A program made the position numbers and the translations under genes. A stretch of 64,000 nt of DNA, taken from contig DATGZN010000109.1 of assembly GCA_035297145.1 (NCBI GenBank), positions 131,892 to 195,891 of the forward strand. The letters run 5' to 3'. Origin of the DNA: QHXW01 sp035297145. GTDB lineage: Bacteria > Acidobacteriota > Terriglobia > Bryobacterales > Bryobacteraceae. Within the stretch, counting starts at the first letter, position 1. The number at the start of each line of letters is the position of its first letter. The notes beneath the pieces were generated by a model, which was given only the letters and a program-made list of their open reading frames with translations, was not told the DNA's origin and ran no database searches. Below, in pieces: positions 48,001-55,267 of the stretch.

Positions 48001-48493
48001 TTTGGTTGCTGACGCCGGGAATCAGGTTCACCAGTTGTGTGAAGTTGCGCCCGTTGAGGACAATCTGGCTGATCTCCTTGCCCGTGACCACGCCTGAGAT
48101 TTCCGAGGATTGCGTCTCCACCTGAGCCACGCCTTCGCCGGCGACTGTGACCTCCGTAGCCAGCTCGCCGATCTGTAGAGTGGCGTCCGCCCGGGCCTTT
48201 TGCGCCACACGCAGAACGATCCCGTTAGCCCCAAAGCGCTCGAAACCTTTCGCGGCGATTTGCAGGTCATAAATGCCGGGCGGCAAACCCGCCACCAGAT
48301 AATCTCCTCCGGCATTGGTGGTGACTTTGCGCGTCACCCCCTGCGCGACACTGGTGACCGTGACCTCGGCGCCGGGAATGACCGCACCAGTGTGATCTCT
48401 AACCGTGCCGGTAATCGAGCCGGTTTCCTGTGCCTGGAGAACGGTCGCCATCACCAGGAATGACCCAAGCAAGATCGAGCAGAAATGTCTCAT
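45020..48493 (-). CDS. TonB-dependent receptor, Oar-like, with carboxypeptidase-regulatory domain
   Basis: 1157 residues. Signal peptide HFCSILLGSFLVMATVLQAQ, then a carboxypeptidase-regulatory/CNA-B-like domain (GSITGTVRDHTGAVIPGAEV, YDLQIAAKGFERF), then a plug domain (VTGKEISQIVLNGRNFTQLV, YNNWEIDGGDNMDNGSN, NYGAQYGRNGSGTVETVTKS), and a barrel ending in an aromatic residue (RILQLGLKFLF). This is the common acidobacterial outer-membrane type assumed to import oligomers or act as adhesin. The ligand is unknown. It is a single gene flanked on both sides by the paired CATCATGATG element. An upstream start 28 codons earlier is open but would displace the signal peptide. Confidence 0.9.
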   Translation of the reverse strand: MRHFCSILLGSFLVMATVLQAQETGSITGTVRDHTGAVIPGAEVTVTSVAQGVTRKVTTNAGGDYLVAGLPPGIYDLQIAAKGFERFGANGIVLRVAQKARADATLQIGELATEVTVAGEGVAQVETQSSEISGVVTGKEISQIVLNGRNFTQLVNLIPGVSNQTGQDEGVVGVNGNVSYSINGGRVEYNNWEIDGGDNMDNGSNDTLNVYPNVDAIAEVKVLTSNYGAQYGRNGSGTVETVTKSGTKEFHGDLFEFVRNDDFNARNFFQTTVPEYKKNDFGYTIGGPVFIPGIYNTRKEKTFFFWSEEWRREIVPGNVFGPQQIPSAAERQGNFSDVCPAAGSLVNKTGFPDCPVNPVTGSYFSNNTVPVDPNAAALLTLMPLPNLPDNYYSASPATPTHWREELARVDENFTDNWRLFGRIIHDSWNTITPTPLWGAGASFPTIQTSFVGPGVSAVLSLATNISPTTLNEFTFSYTTDHIFLNAIGPTQRPSTMTMTGLYNNGFGGLLPAVSVTGGINYDTGGFSLDTGYFPWNNANPTYTFKDQLSKIIGGHNLYAGVYVAAAEKNEDNSPYVQGNLNFDNTSPVSTGNAFADMLTGQIQSYSQTNSKVKYYNRYKIVEPYLQDDWHISKRLTLNLGVRLSLFGTYRDKYQQEYNWEPGAYSLSGAPQIDVTGSVTGQTGAIIPNSGNPYTGLVECGAHGAPPGCMKGHLFNPAPRVGFAYDLFGDGKTSIRGGYGLFFEHANGNEGNTESLEGTPPLVLSSTAYDIVGYTSIGGGGVAFPLGPTSIPTQARWPYVQQWNLSLQREVVRDTVVTVAYVGSKGTHLFLQRDINQLVPITASQNPYPAGQAMTQADCNNGTVNGVTPSGAAGIQFGVACGSTPDPYRPYRGFGSITSLEPQANSIYNSMQVSARRHMGSLSLDLAYTWSHSLDDSSDRYDGNFVDSYNLARTRASSNFDQRQILNLGYVYDLPLFAHGGLSHKLLGGWQFSGLTTFQTGTPFSVGDGLFNAGVGNGTGAGSFLDPVGNPYAVPSSLQNVPGVYGPLLYNPAAFTAPQGLTFGTAGRNFLNNPQRTQFDMGLFKHFAITENRSFEFRAEGFNVFNHTQWNGINSGTSCFTGTNFTAGDPSCLANNNFMRPGGAHNPRILQLGLKFLF

Positions 48494-48617
48494 CGGTTGT
48501 CCTCGCGTTAGCTGTCTGGGCGACTTCGGAAAAACTTCCACCTGCACCCCGCCCAAAACGTGGCAGCTAGTATACACCGGGTTGTGCGCGGTTGCGGAAG
48601 CACGAATGACCGCTAGA

Positions 48618-48649
48618 CATCATGATGCCTCCATGCTAGCATCATGATG
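48618..48649. promoter_or_regulatory. paired CATCATGATG element, copy 2, overlapping the vapB start
   Basis: CATCATGATG at 48618-48627 and 48640-48649, again 22 bp apart. The last base of the second box is the G of the vapB GTG start codon. The site lies in the divergent region of the receptor (48493, minus) and vapBC (plus). Binding by a VapB-type ribbon-helix-helix dimer pair would repress vapBC; that is inferred from operator geometry. Confidence 0.72.
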
Positions 48650-48891
48650 TGCGAACCACCTTGACCCTTGACGAAGACGTCCGCGCCAAGCTCGAAGCGG
48701 AGATGCGTAGGACAGGCCGATCCTTCAAAGATACGGTGAACGAGACTCTGCGCATCGGGTTGACCGCGAGCCGTCCGCAACCCACGAAGCCTTTTAAGAT
48801 TCAGGCTAGGGATCTTGGTGCAAGGCCGGGTTTCAACTTCGACAACATAGAGGAGCTGCTGGACCAAATCGAGGGTCCTATGCGTCGATGA
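48649..48891 (+). CDS. vapB: VapB-type antitoxin (ribbon-helix-helix)
   Basis: 80 residues, GTG start. The N-terminus RTTLTLDEDVRAKLEAEMRR, GRSFKDTVNETLRIGL is a ribbon-helix-helix DNA-binding unit of the VapB/MetJ type. The C-terminal half (KPFKIQARDLGARPGFNFDN, IEELLDQIEGP) is the usual toxin-wrapping segment. It neutralises VapC and normally binds its own promoter; a paired palindrome overlaps its start. Its stop overlaps the vapC start as ATGA. Confidence 0.9.
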   Translation: MRTTLTLDEDVRAKLEAEMRRTGRSFKDTVNETLRIGLTASRPQPTKPFKIQARDLGARPGFNFDNIEELLDQIEGPMRR

Positions 48892-49316
48892 TTCTGGTCG
48901 ATGCGAACGTCTTGATCTACGCCTACCACCCGAGCGCTGACCAACATCAACGCTCGAAAGAATGGCTAGAGGGAGCTCTCGAGTCGGGTGAGAGACTCGG
49001 CCTGGCATGGATAACAGTATTGGCCTTTCTGCGAGTCACAACCAGTCCGAAGCCGTTCTCCTTACCGTTGACCTCGGAGGAAGCCAGCGCGACAGTCACC
49101 GCATGGCTTAGTCGTCCAGCCGTCTCCGTGCTATCACCAACAGAGCGCCACTGGCTGATCCTTAGCCGCGTCCTGGCCGATAGCCAATGCCGCGGCCCGC
49201 TCGTCATGGATGCACACCTCGCCGCACTGGCTATTGAGCACGGCGCTACACTTTGCACAACGGATCGCGATTTCACGCGCTTCAAGGGCCTGCGGTTGTT
49301 GAACCCGCTCGAGTAA
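48888..49316 (+). CDS. vapC: VapC-type PIN-domain ribonuclease toxin
   Basis: 142 residues. PIN-domain acidic residues are all present: MILVDANVLIYAYHP (Asp5), the Glu in the helix after about 40, LVMDAHLAALAIEHG (Asp near 108) and LCTTDRDFTRFKGL (Asp near 128). It is of the TTSPKPF-type VapC subgroup, with the LRVTTSPKPFSLPLT segment. Such toxins cleave specific tRNAs or rRNA in a Mg-dependent way. It is translationally coupled to vapB. Its last 35 bp overlap the convergent nucleoside hydrolase gene, an unusually long 3' overlap. Confidence 0.92.
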   Translation: MILVDANVLIYAYHPSADQHQRSKEWLEGALESGERLGLAWITVLAFLRVTTSPKPFSLPLTSEEASATVTAWLSRPAVSVLSPTERHWLILSRVLADSQCRGPLVMDAHLAALAIEHGATLCTTDRDFTRFKGLRLLNPLE

Positions 49317-50283
49317 ACGCCCGCAGAAAGGTTTCCCGGAAACCTTCCGCATCCGCGCTGAGAGCCACACTGGCATTCGGTGGATATCCCGCCATTTCAG
49401 CGGTTCTGCCTTCCTCCGGCGGCGTTTGCCTGACATCGACCGCCAGCTGACTCTCGTGGACCACCGCCGGCTCGATCATGGCCACCGCCGCCAACGGGTC
49501 CCAGGCGTAGTAGATCCCTTCCCGGATCTCGTTGCGGTGTTGCTTCAGGATCTCGGTGACATATTCACCAAGCGGTGTGCGTGCTTTAGAGCGAAATGCC
49601 TTCAGAAGGGCCGAGTCGATGTGGACCTGGTTGGTCGCATCCAGCGGAACCAACTGGATTTTCGCACCGGACGTAAATACCGCCTTCGCCGCCACCGGAT
49701 CGACATAGAAGTTCCATTCCGCCGTTTTGTTATCGGTTTGGAAGTAGCCGCCGTCGCCAAGATTGCCAGGCGTGTAAATCGCTCCGCCCATGATCGACAC
49801 CTCGACGTTCCGTAAGCCCTCCGGCGTCTGCTCGAGTGCCTCGGCGAGATTGGTGAGTGGCCCGAGCGCCAAAATGCGGAGCGGCCGGCTGCGCTCACGC
49901 AACCTCGCTGCCAGATAGTCCGCCGCGGACTGCTTCTGCGGCGTGTGTCGCGCTGCGCGAGGTCCCAACGCTGCATCAGCGCCTTTACGCCAGACTTCCG
50001 GAAACGCCGCGTGACCGTGCAGCGGTGTCTCCCGCCCCAGGTACACCGGAACGTCTTCATGCCCGCCGAGTTCCAGCAGGCGTAGCACATTCTCCGCCCC
50101 CGGCCGCACATGCGCCAGGCCGTTGGCAATGGTCACAGCTTCGATGCGTACGTCGCGCCGGGCCAGCAGAAACGCGATGGCCATCAGGTCATCGCCTCCG
50201 CAATCGGTATCGATGACGATGGGCGCCAGATCCGCAGCAGACAAAGTGGCAGCGATTGCCACGGCCGCTAAGCCGATTTTCAA
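49282..50283 (-). CDS. exported nucleoside hydrolase (IunH family)
   Basis: 333 residues from a TTG that overlaps the dnaE stop as TTGA and yields a signal peptide (KIGLAAVAIAATLSAAD). PIVIDTDCGGDDLMAI (20-35) is the Ca-binding N-terminal motif, usually DTDPGxDD; here Cys28 replaces Pro. Further family signs are ILALGPLTNLAEAL, VSIMGGAIYTPGN, EWNFYVDPVAAKAVF and YYAWDPLAAVAMI (the catalytic-His region of classical enzymes here being WDPLA). It cleaves ribonucleosides, or related N-glycosides, outside the cytoplasm. An alternative GTG start 11 codons upstream lies within dnaE. Confidence 0.87.
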   Translation of the reverse strand: MKIGLAAVAIAATLSAADLAPIVIDTDCGGDDLMAIAFLLARRDVRIEAVTIANGLAHVRPGAENVLRLLELGGHEDVPVYLGRETPLHGHAAFPEVWRKGADAALGPRAARHTPQKQSAADYLAARLRERSRPLRILALGPLTNLAEALEQTPEGLRNVEVSIMGGAIYTPGNLGDGGYFQTDNKTAEWNFYVDPVAAKAVFTSGAKIQLVPLDATNQVHIDSALLKAFRSKARTPLGEYVTEILKQHRNEIREGIYYAWDPLAAVAMIEPAVVHESQLAVDVRQTPPEEGRTAEMAGYPPNASVALSADAEGFRETFLRAFTRAGSTTAGP

Positions 50284-53200
50284 TTGGCCAGCACCTCGAT
50301 GGCTTCCGCTCCGCACAGCTTTTCGATCTCGGAGCGAAACTCGCGGTCAGGCCGGACTTTGGTGGGAACGTCGAGGATCACGGTGAAATCGCGCGGCGAT
50401 TCCAGGCGCAAACGCACCTGCGTATCACCCGTTTTGCGGCTAAACAATTCGTTCAACTGCGCGGCGCGGTCCCCGCCGTTCTTTCCGATCCAAACACGAA
50501 TCGAAATCAGTGACGGCAGCGGGATGCGCGCCACCTCCAGGGGCACGATGTCTTGAACGGAAATCTTAGGAGGCGCATTCTCCTCCGGCAGGACCAGGCC
50601 GCGCACGAGTACCGCCTGATCCTCCACTACTGACGCTGCGAGCCGGTCGAAGTTCGTCGTGAACAGCAGAGCGTCTACGGCGCCCTCGCGGTCTTCCAGA
50701 ACCATCGAGACCCAGGGCTTGCCTTCCCGGTTGCGTTTCTTTTGGATGCCGGTGATAACGCCGCAGAGCGCCACCTCCACTCCCTTTTCGAGGCCCTCCA
50801 GATTGCCGCTCGCATGCGTGGCCAGCTCGCGCACCTTATCCTCGTATTGATCGAGCGGGTGGCCCGTCACGTAGAAGCCCAGCATTTCCTTCTCACCGGA
50901 GAGCTTCTCGTGCAACGTCGACTCCGGCACATTCGGTAACGGTTTCTCCGTGTGCGTTTCATCGCCGCCAAACGCATCGCCGAACAAGCCCTCCTGCCCC
51001 GACTCGCGCGCCCGTTGCGCGCCTTGGCCTGCCTCCATCGCTCCTTCCACCGCCGCCATCAACTGCGCGCGATGGCCTTCGAACGAGTCCATCGCTCCCG
51101 CGCGAATCAAACTCTCGATCATCCGCCGGTTGATCGACGCTAGATCGACCATCTCGCAGAGTTGGTAGATCGACCGAAACGGTCCCGCCTGCTCCCGCGC
51201 CGCGCGGATCGCTTCCACCGCCGACGGCCCCAGGTTTTTCACCGCGCCCAGCCCGAAGCGGATGGCGTCGCCCACCGGCGTGAAATTCCAATCGCTCGAA
51301 TTGACATCTGGCGCGAGTACCGTGATGCGCATTTCGCGGCACTCGTTGATGTACTTCGCGATTTTCGCCGGGTTCCCGGTTTCCGAAGTCAGCAGCGCCG
51401 CCATAAAGTCCACCGGATAGTGAGCTTTAAGATACGCCGTCACGAACGCCAGGAACGCATATGCGGCCGAGTGCGACTTGTTGAAGCCGTATCCCGCGAA
51501 CTGCTCCATTAGATCGAAAATCTTCTCGATCTTGCGCTGCGGGAAGTTGCGTTCCAGCCCACCCTTGATGAAGCGCTCGCGCTGCGCCGCCATCTCCTCG
51601 GCTTTCTTCTTGCCCATGGCGCGCCGCAGAATGTCGGCTTCGCCCAGCGAATAGCCTGCCAGGCGGCTCGATATCTGCATCACCTGCTCCTGATACAGAA
51701 TCACGCCGTAGGTTTCTTCGAGAATCGGCCGCAACTCGGGAAGATCGTAGGTAACTGGCTTGCGCCCGTGCTTCCGCTCGATGAAATCGTCGAGCATCCC
51801 ACCTTTCATGGGTCCCGGACGATAGAGCGCGTTCAGCGCCGTCAGGTCCTCGATGCGCGTCGGTTTGTAGCGCATCAGGACATCGCGCATACCTGGAGAT
51901 TCGAACTGGAACACGCCGCTGGTGAATCCCTTTGAAAAGATTTCGTACGCCTTCGGATCTTCGAGTGGCAGGTCTTCGAGCACCAGCTTAACGCCGTGCC
52001 GCTTCTCGATGAGTTTCAGCGCATCGTCGATCAGCGTCAGCGTTGTCAGCCCCAGAAAATCCATCTTCAACAGAGACAGTTTTTCCAGGCCGTTCATGTC
52101 GTACTGCGTGACAATTTCGTCTTTGTTCGTCTTGTACAGCGGAACAAGATTTTTCAGCGGCTCGGGCGAAATCACCACGCCCGCCGCATGCACGGAGCAG
52201 TTTCGAGCCAAGCCTTCCAGCCGCCGCGCGACCTTCAGAATATCCGCCACGCGCTGATCTTTCCCCGCCAGCTCGTCGAACCCGGGCTCGGTCTTGATGG
52301 CGTCGTCGAGCGAAATATTCAGCACGTTGGGCACGAGCTTCGTGATACGGTCCACGTCCGCGAAGCTCATATCCAGCACGCGTCCCACGTCCTTGATCGC
52401 CGCCCGCGCCTGCAGCGTGTTGAACGTGATGATCTGCGCTACCTGGTCGCGCCCGTATTTCTCGGTGACGTATTGGATCACTTCGCCGCGCCGGTTCATG
52501 CAGAAGTCGATATCGATATCCGGCATGCTGATGCGCTCCGGATTCAGGAAGCGCTCGAACAGCAGCCCGTACTCCAGCGGATCGATATCGGTGATCTCCA
52601 TGGCGTAGCTCACCAGACTCCCCGCCGCCGAGCCGCGCCCCGGCCCCACGGGAATCGAGCGCGATTTCGCGAAGCGGATGAAATCCCAGACGATGAGGAA
52701 GTAGCCGGAGAACTTCATCTGCTGGATCATTTTGATCTCGCGATCCAGGCGCTCGGTATACTCGGCCGGATCGTGCTTCAGCCGTCCCTGCGCGCGCAGC
52801 GCTTCGAGCCGCGGTCTCCGCTTCTCGAATCCTTGCCGCGCCACGAATTCAAAATAGGTGTCGGTCGAGTGTTCGGCGGGAACATCGAAGCGCGGGAACG
52901 GCTCCTTGATCTTCTCCAGCTTCACCTGGCAGCGTTGCGCAATCTCCCAGGTCCGGTCGAGCGATTCCTCCAGCTCGCCGAAGAGCTGCATCATCTCGGC
53001 GCGCGACTTCAGATAGAAATCCGGATGTTCCCAGTGCATCCGCGCCGGATCGGACATGGTCTTGGCCGTCTGGATGCACATGAGAATCTCGTGCGCGCGC
53101 GCATCTTCACGCTGCAGGTAATGCGCGTCATTGGTCGCGACCAGCGGAATGCCGGTCTCCGCCGACAGCCGGTTCACTTGCGGTGTGACCCGCTTATCCT

Positions 53201-53744
53201 GATCGAGGCCGTGATCCTGAATCTCGAGAAAGAAATTGCCGCGCCCGAAAATGTCCTGGTAGGTGTAGGCCAGCCGCCGCGCTTCGTCGTAGCGATCCGC
53301 GAGAAGGGTCTCGTTGATATCACCGCGCAGGCACGCCGACATGGCAATGAGACCTTTGGCGTGCTGCGCCAGCAGTTCCTTATCGATGCGCGGCTTGTAA
53401 TAAAACCCTTCGAGATACGCCGTCGAAACTAGGTCGATGAGGTTGCGATAGCCCTCCTGGTTCTCGCACAGCAGCACCAGGTGGTTGTAGCGATCGGAGT
53501 CCGAGCGCGTGTGCCGCCCCTGCTGTGAAACGTACACCTCGCACCCGATGACGGGATGAATCCCCTTGGCCTTGGCGGTGTTGTAAAACTGCACCGCGCC
53601 AAATAGGTTCCCGTGATCGGTCATGGCCACCGCCGGCATCTTTTGCGCGGCAACCGTATCCATGAGCTGCGAGATTTCGCACGCTCCATCCAACAGCGAA
53701 TAATCCGTGTGGCAATGCAGATGAACGAAGGGCGTATCGGCCAT
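50280..53744 (-). CDS. dnaE: DNA polymerase III alpha subunit
   Basis: 1154 residues, DnaE1 type. The N-terminal PHP domain begins MADTPFVHLHCHTDYSLLDG. The palm carries the catalytic PDIDIDFCMNRR triad near 410, with GPGRGSAAGSLVSYA before it. NPERISMPDIDIDF, FQFESPGMRDVLM, MKGGMLDDFIERKHG, the helix-hairpin-helix and GYGFNKSHSAAYAFLAF are all present, then the OB domain (EVALCGVITGIQKKRNREGK) and C-terminal tau-binding region. It is the replicative polymerase that partners the clamp encoded at 21213. A start 36 codons upstream is open but non-conserved. A nucleoside hydrolase gene overlaps its stop. Confidence 0.98.
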   Translation of the reverse strand: MADTPFVHLHCHTDYSLLDGACEISQLMDTVAAQKMPAVAMTDHGNLFGAVQFYNTAKAKGIHPVIGCEVYVSQQGRHTRSDSDRYNHLVLLCENQEGYRNLIDLVSTAYLEGFYYKPRIDKELLAQHAKGLIAMSACLRGDINETLLADRYDEARRLAYTYQDIFGRGNFFLEIQDHGLDQDKRVTPQVNRLSAETGIPLVATNDAHYLQREDARAHEILMCIQTAKTMSDPARMHWEHPDFYLKSRAEMMQLFGELEESLDRTWEIAQRCQVKLEKIKEPFPRFDVPAEHSTDTYFEFVARQGFEKRRPRLEALRAQGRLKHDPAEYTERLDREIKMIQQMKFSGYFLIVWDFIRFAKSRSIPVGPGRGSAAGSLVSYAMEITDIDPLEYGLLFERFLNPERISMPDIDIDFCMNRRGEVIQYVTEKYGRDQVAQIITFNTLQARAAIKDVGRVLDMSFADVDRITKLVPNVLNISLDDAIKTEPGFDELAGKDQRVADILKVARRLEGLARNCSVHAAGVVISPEPLKNLVPLYKTNKDEIVTQYDMNGLEKLSLLKMDFLGLTTLTLIDDALKLIEKRHGVKLVLEDLPLEDPKAYEIFSKGFTSGVFQFESPGMRDVLMRYKPTRIEDLTALNALYRPGPMKGGMLDDFIERKHGRKPVTYDLPELRPILEETYGVILYQEQVMQISSRLAGYSLGEADILRRAMGKKKAEEMAAQRERFIKGGLERNFPQRKIEKIFDLMEQFAGYGFNKSHSAAYAFLAFVTAYLKAHYPVDFMAALLTSETGNPAKIAKYINECREMRITVLAPDVNSSDWNFTPVGDAIRFGLGAVKNLGPSAVEAIRAAREQAGPFRSIYQLCEMVDLASINRRMIESLIRAGAMDSFEGHRAQLMAAVEGAMEAGQGAQRARESGQEGLFGDAFGGDETHTEKPLPNVPESTLHEKLSGEKEMLGFYVTGHPLDQYEDKVRELATHASGNLEGLEKGVEVALCGVITGIQKKRNREGKPWVSMVLEDREGAVDALLFTTNFDRLAASVVEDQAVLVRGLVLPEENAPPKISVQDIVPLEVARIPLPSLISIRVWIGKNGGDRAAQLNELFSRKTGDTQVRLRLESPRDFTVILDVPTKVRPDREFRSEIEKLCGAEAIEVLAN

Positions 53745-53841
53745 AGTCAAACTCGGCCTCATCGAAGGCCGGCTGCGGTGGGGAGGGTCAATCTCATTGT
53801 AACGTCTCTCACCTGAAACGTCATACTCTAAGAGAGAGGAA

Positions 53842-54066
53842 ATGATCATCAAGATCCCAACCGATCTCGCGCACGAAATCGATCGCGTCGCGGGCCGTAA
53901 GATGCGTTCGGCCTTCGTGGTGGATGTGCTCCGGAGAGAAGTTCGCCGACTTCGTCAGCGCGCCGCGCTCAAGTTATCCGCAGGTGCCTGGCGCACCGAA
54001 GATCATCCGGAACTGCTGCAGGGCGGAGCCGCTTACGTTGAGCAGATCCGCAGCGATCGCGATTAA
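53842..54066 (+). CDS. antitoxin-like ribbon-helix-helix protein, no toxin adjacent
   Basis: 74 residues. IIKIPTDLAHEIDRVAG, KMRSAFVVDVLRREVRRLRQ resembles the ribbon-helix-helix core of VapB/CopG-like antitoxins (R/K-SAFVVDVLRREV is a frequent second helix). The C-terminal part (AGAWRTEDHPELLQGGAAYV) would be toxin-binding. No PIN or RelE-type gene follows; instead a DUF2442 gene starts 5 bp later. AGAGAGAGGAA lies just before the start as a ribosome-binding site. It is divergent from dnaE. Confidence 0.72.
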   Translation: MIIKIPTDLAHEIDRVAGRKMRSAFVVDVLRREVRRLRQRAALKLSAGAWRTEDHPELLQGGAAYVEQIRSDRD

Positions 54067-54070
54067 TCCT

Positions 54071-54349
54071 ATGCTGAAAGACATCGTTTCCGCCCAGCCG
54101 CTCGCTGGCTATCGCTTGCACCTTCGCTTCGAAGACGGCATCGAGGGCGACGTGGACGTCTCGGGGTTAGTTCGATTCGACGGCATCTTCGCCGCGCTGC
54201 GCGACCACGCATTCTTCGAACAAGTTCGTGTCAATCCCGAGCTGGGCGCCATTTATTGGCCCAACGGCGCCGACCTCGACCCCGACATGCTTTATTCCCG
54301 AATCACTGGTACTCCCCTCCCATCATTCGAAGCCACGCCGTCTCGCTGA
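54071..54349 (+). CDS. DUF2442-domain protein
   Basis: 92 residues from the ATG after the ribbon-helix-helix gene: QPLAGYRLHLRFEDGIEGDV, DVSGLVRFDGIFAALRDHAF and VNPELGAIYWPNGADLDPDM form the complete small DUF2442 fold. DUF2442 proteins are frequently antitoxin partners of DUF4160 toxins; no DUF4160 gene is present here. Together with the upstream gene it forms a two-gene unit of antitoxin-like proteins only. The stop is immediately followed by the region encoding the YihY protein. Confidence 0.88.
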   Translation: MLKDIVSAQPLAGYRLHLRFEDGIEGDVDVSGLVRFDGIFAALRDHAFFEQVRVNPELGAIYWPNGADLDPDMLYSRITGTPLPSFEATPSR

Positions 54350-54372
54350 CCGCGCCCCGCTATACTACCCAT

Positions 54373-55248
54373 GTGCGCCCCACGTGGCGGTCTCTTCCCT
54401 ATCTGCTCCAGCGCACCCTCCTCGCCGCCATCGACGACGGCTGCTTCTCCATCGCCAAAGGCGCCGCCTACTCGGCCCTGCTTTCCATCTTTCCCATCCT
54501 GACCTCTGCGGCCACCGTCTTCGTCATGACCGGCGCCGAATTCGTCACGGGTTCGATCACCGAGGTCCTCAAGAAAGTCCTGCCTCCCGGCACCGAAGGA
54601 GTGGTCCTCACCCAGTTCCGCGCGCGCGGCCAGAAGTCCATCACGCTCCTGATCGTCGCCCTGCTCGTCGCCCTCTGGGCCGCCGCCGGACTCCTCAAGA
54701 GCCTCATGCAAGGCTTCAACTCCGCCTACCGCATCCCGCGCGACCCTTCGTATTTCCATCAAACTGGCGTCGCCATCGGTCTGGTTTTTCTTTCCGCCAT
54801 CCCGCTCGTCGGCGCCTCCGCCCTCGTCTTGTTCGGTAATCAAGCCGAACGCGCGCTCCTCGGTATCTCGCGCCTCGACCCGGTGCTCAATCCGTTGGCT
54901 CTCGTTTGGCAATTGATCGGCGAAGGAGCGCGTTACCTCACCGCCCTTGGCGCGACAGTCGCCCTTACTTGCATCCTTTACTACTACGGCCCATACCGCC
55001 CGCAGAGGTGGAGCGGCGTGTGGCGCGGCGCCGTTTTCGCAACGGTCCTGTGGTTTTTGGCCACCAAGGGTTTCGCCACCTACGTGCGTCACATTGGACA
55101 CTACAACGTGATGTACGGCAGCGTCGGCGCCAGCATAGCGCTGCTGGTCTGGATGTACCTGATGGCCGTGATCGCCATCCTGGGCTGCGAGTTCAACGCT
55201 GAATTCGAGCGATTGTCAACCAGTGACGAGCCGGCCGAGCAGCCGTAA
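54373..55248 (+). CDS. YihY/BrkB-family membrane protein
   Basis: 291 residues from GTG 54373; an upstream CTG at 54346 would overlap the DUF2442 stop. About six membrane helices with family landmarks: DDGCFSIAKGAAYSALLSIF (the A-A-x-xxYxxLLSxFP motif), LLIVALLVALWAAAGLLKSL, QGFNSAYRIPRD, VALTCILYYYGP (YxxxP...R), WRGAVFATVLWFLATKGFA and YGSVGASIALLVWMYLMAVI. The family was once called RNase BN but is now regarded as a membrane protein of unclear, probably transport-related, function. No Shine-Dalgarno is evident. Confidence 0.9.
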   Translation: MRPTWRSLPYLLQRTLLAAIDDGCFSIAKGAAYSALLSIFPILTSAATVFVMTGAEFVTGSITEVLKKVLPPGTEGVVLTQFRARGQKSITLLIVALLVALWAAAGLLKSLMQGFNSAYRIPRDPSYFHQTGVAIGLVFLSAIPLVGASALVLFGNQAERALLGISRLDPVLNPLALVWQLIGEGARYLTALGATVALTCILYYYGPYRPQRWSGVWRGAVFATVLWFLATKGFATYVRHIGHYNVMYGSVGASIALLVWMYLMAVIAILGCEFNAEFERLSTSDEPAEQP

Positions 55249-55267
55249 GTCCCCTGGCTTTGCCCCC

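Noticed and set aside
44979..49008. Two minus-strand frames (ending 44979 and 48613) whose C-termini both read MMLA-x-RHHDV
   Set aside because: The similarity comes only from the paired CATCATGATG element; the rest of the frames is antisense to the receptor and vapBC genes and unrelated.
51996..53432. Long plus-strand frame opposite dnaE
   Set aside because: Shadow of the dnaE coding strand.
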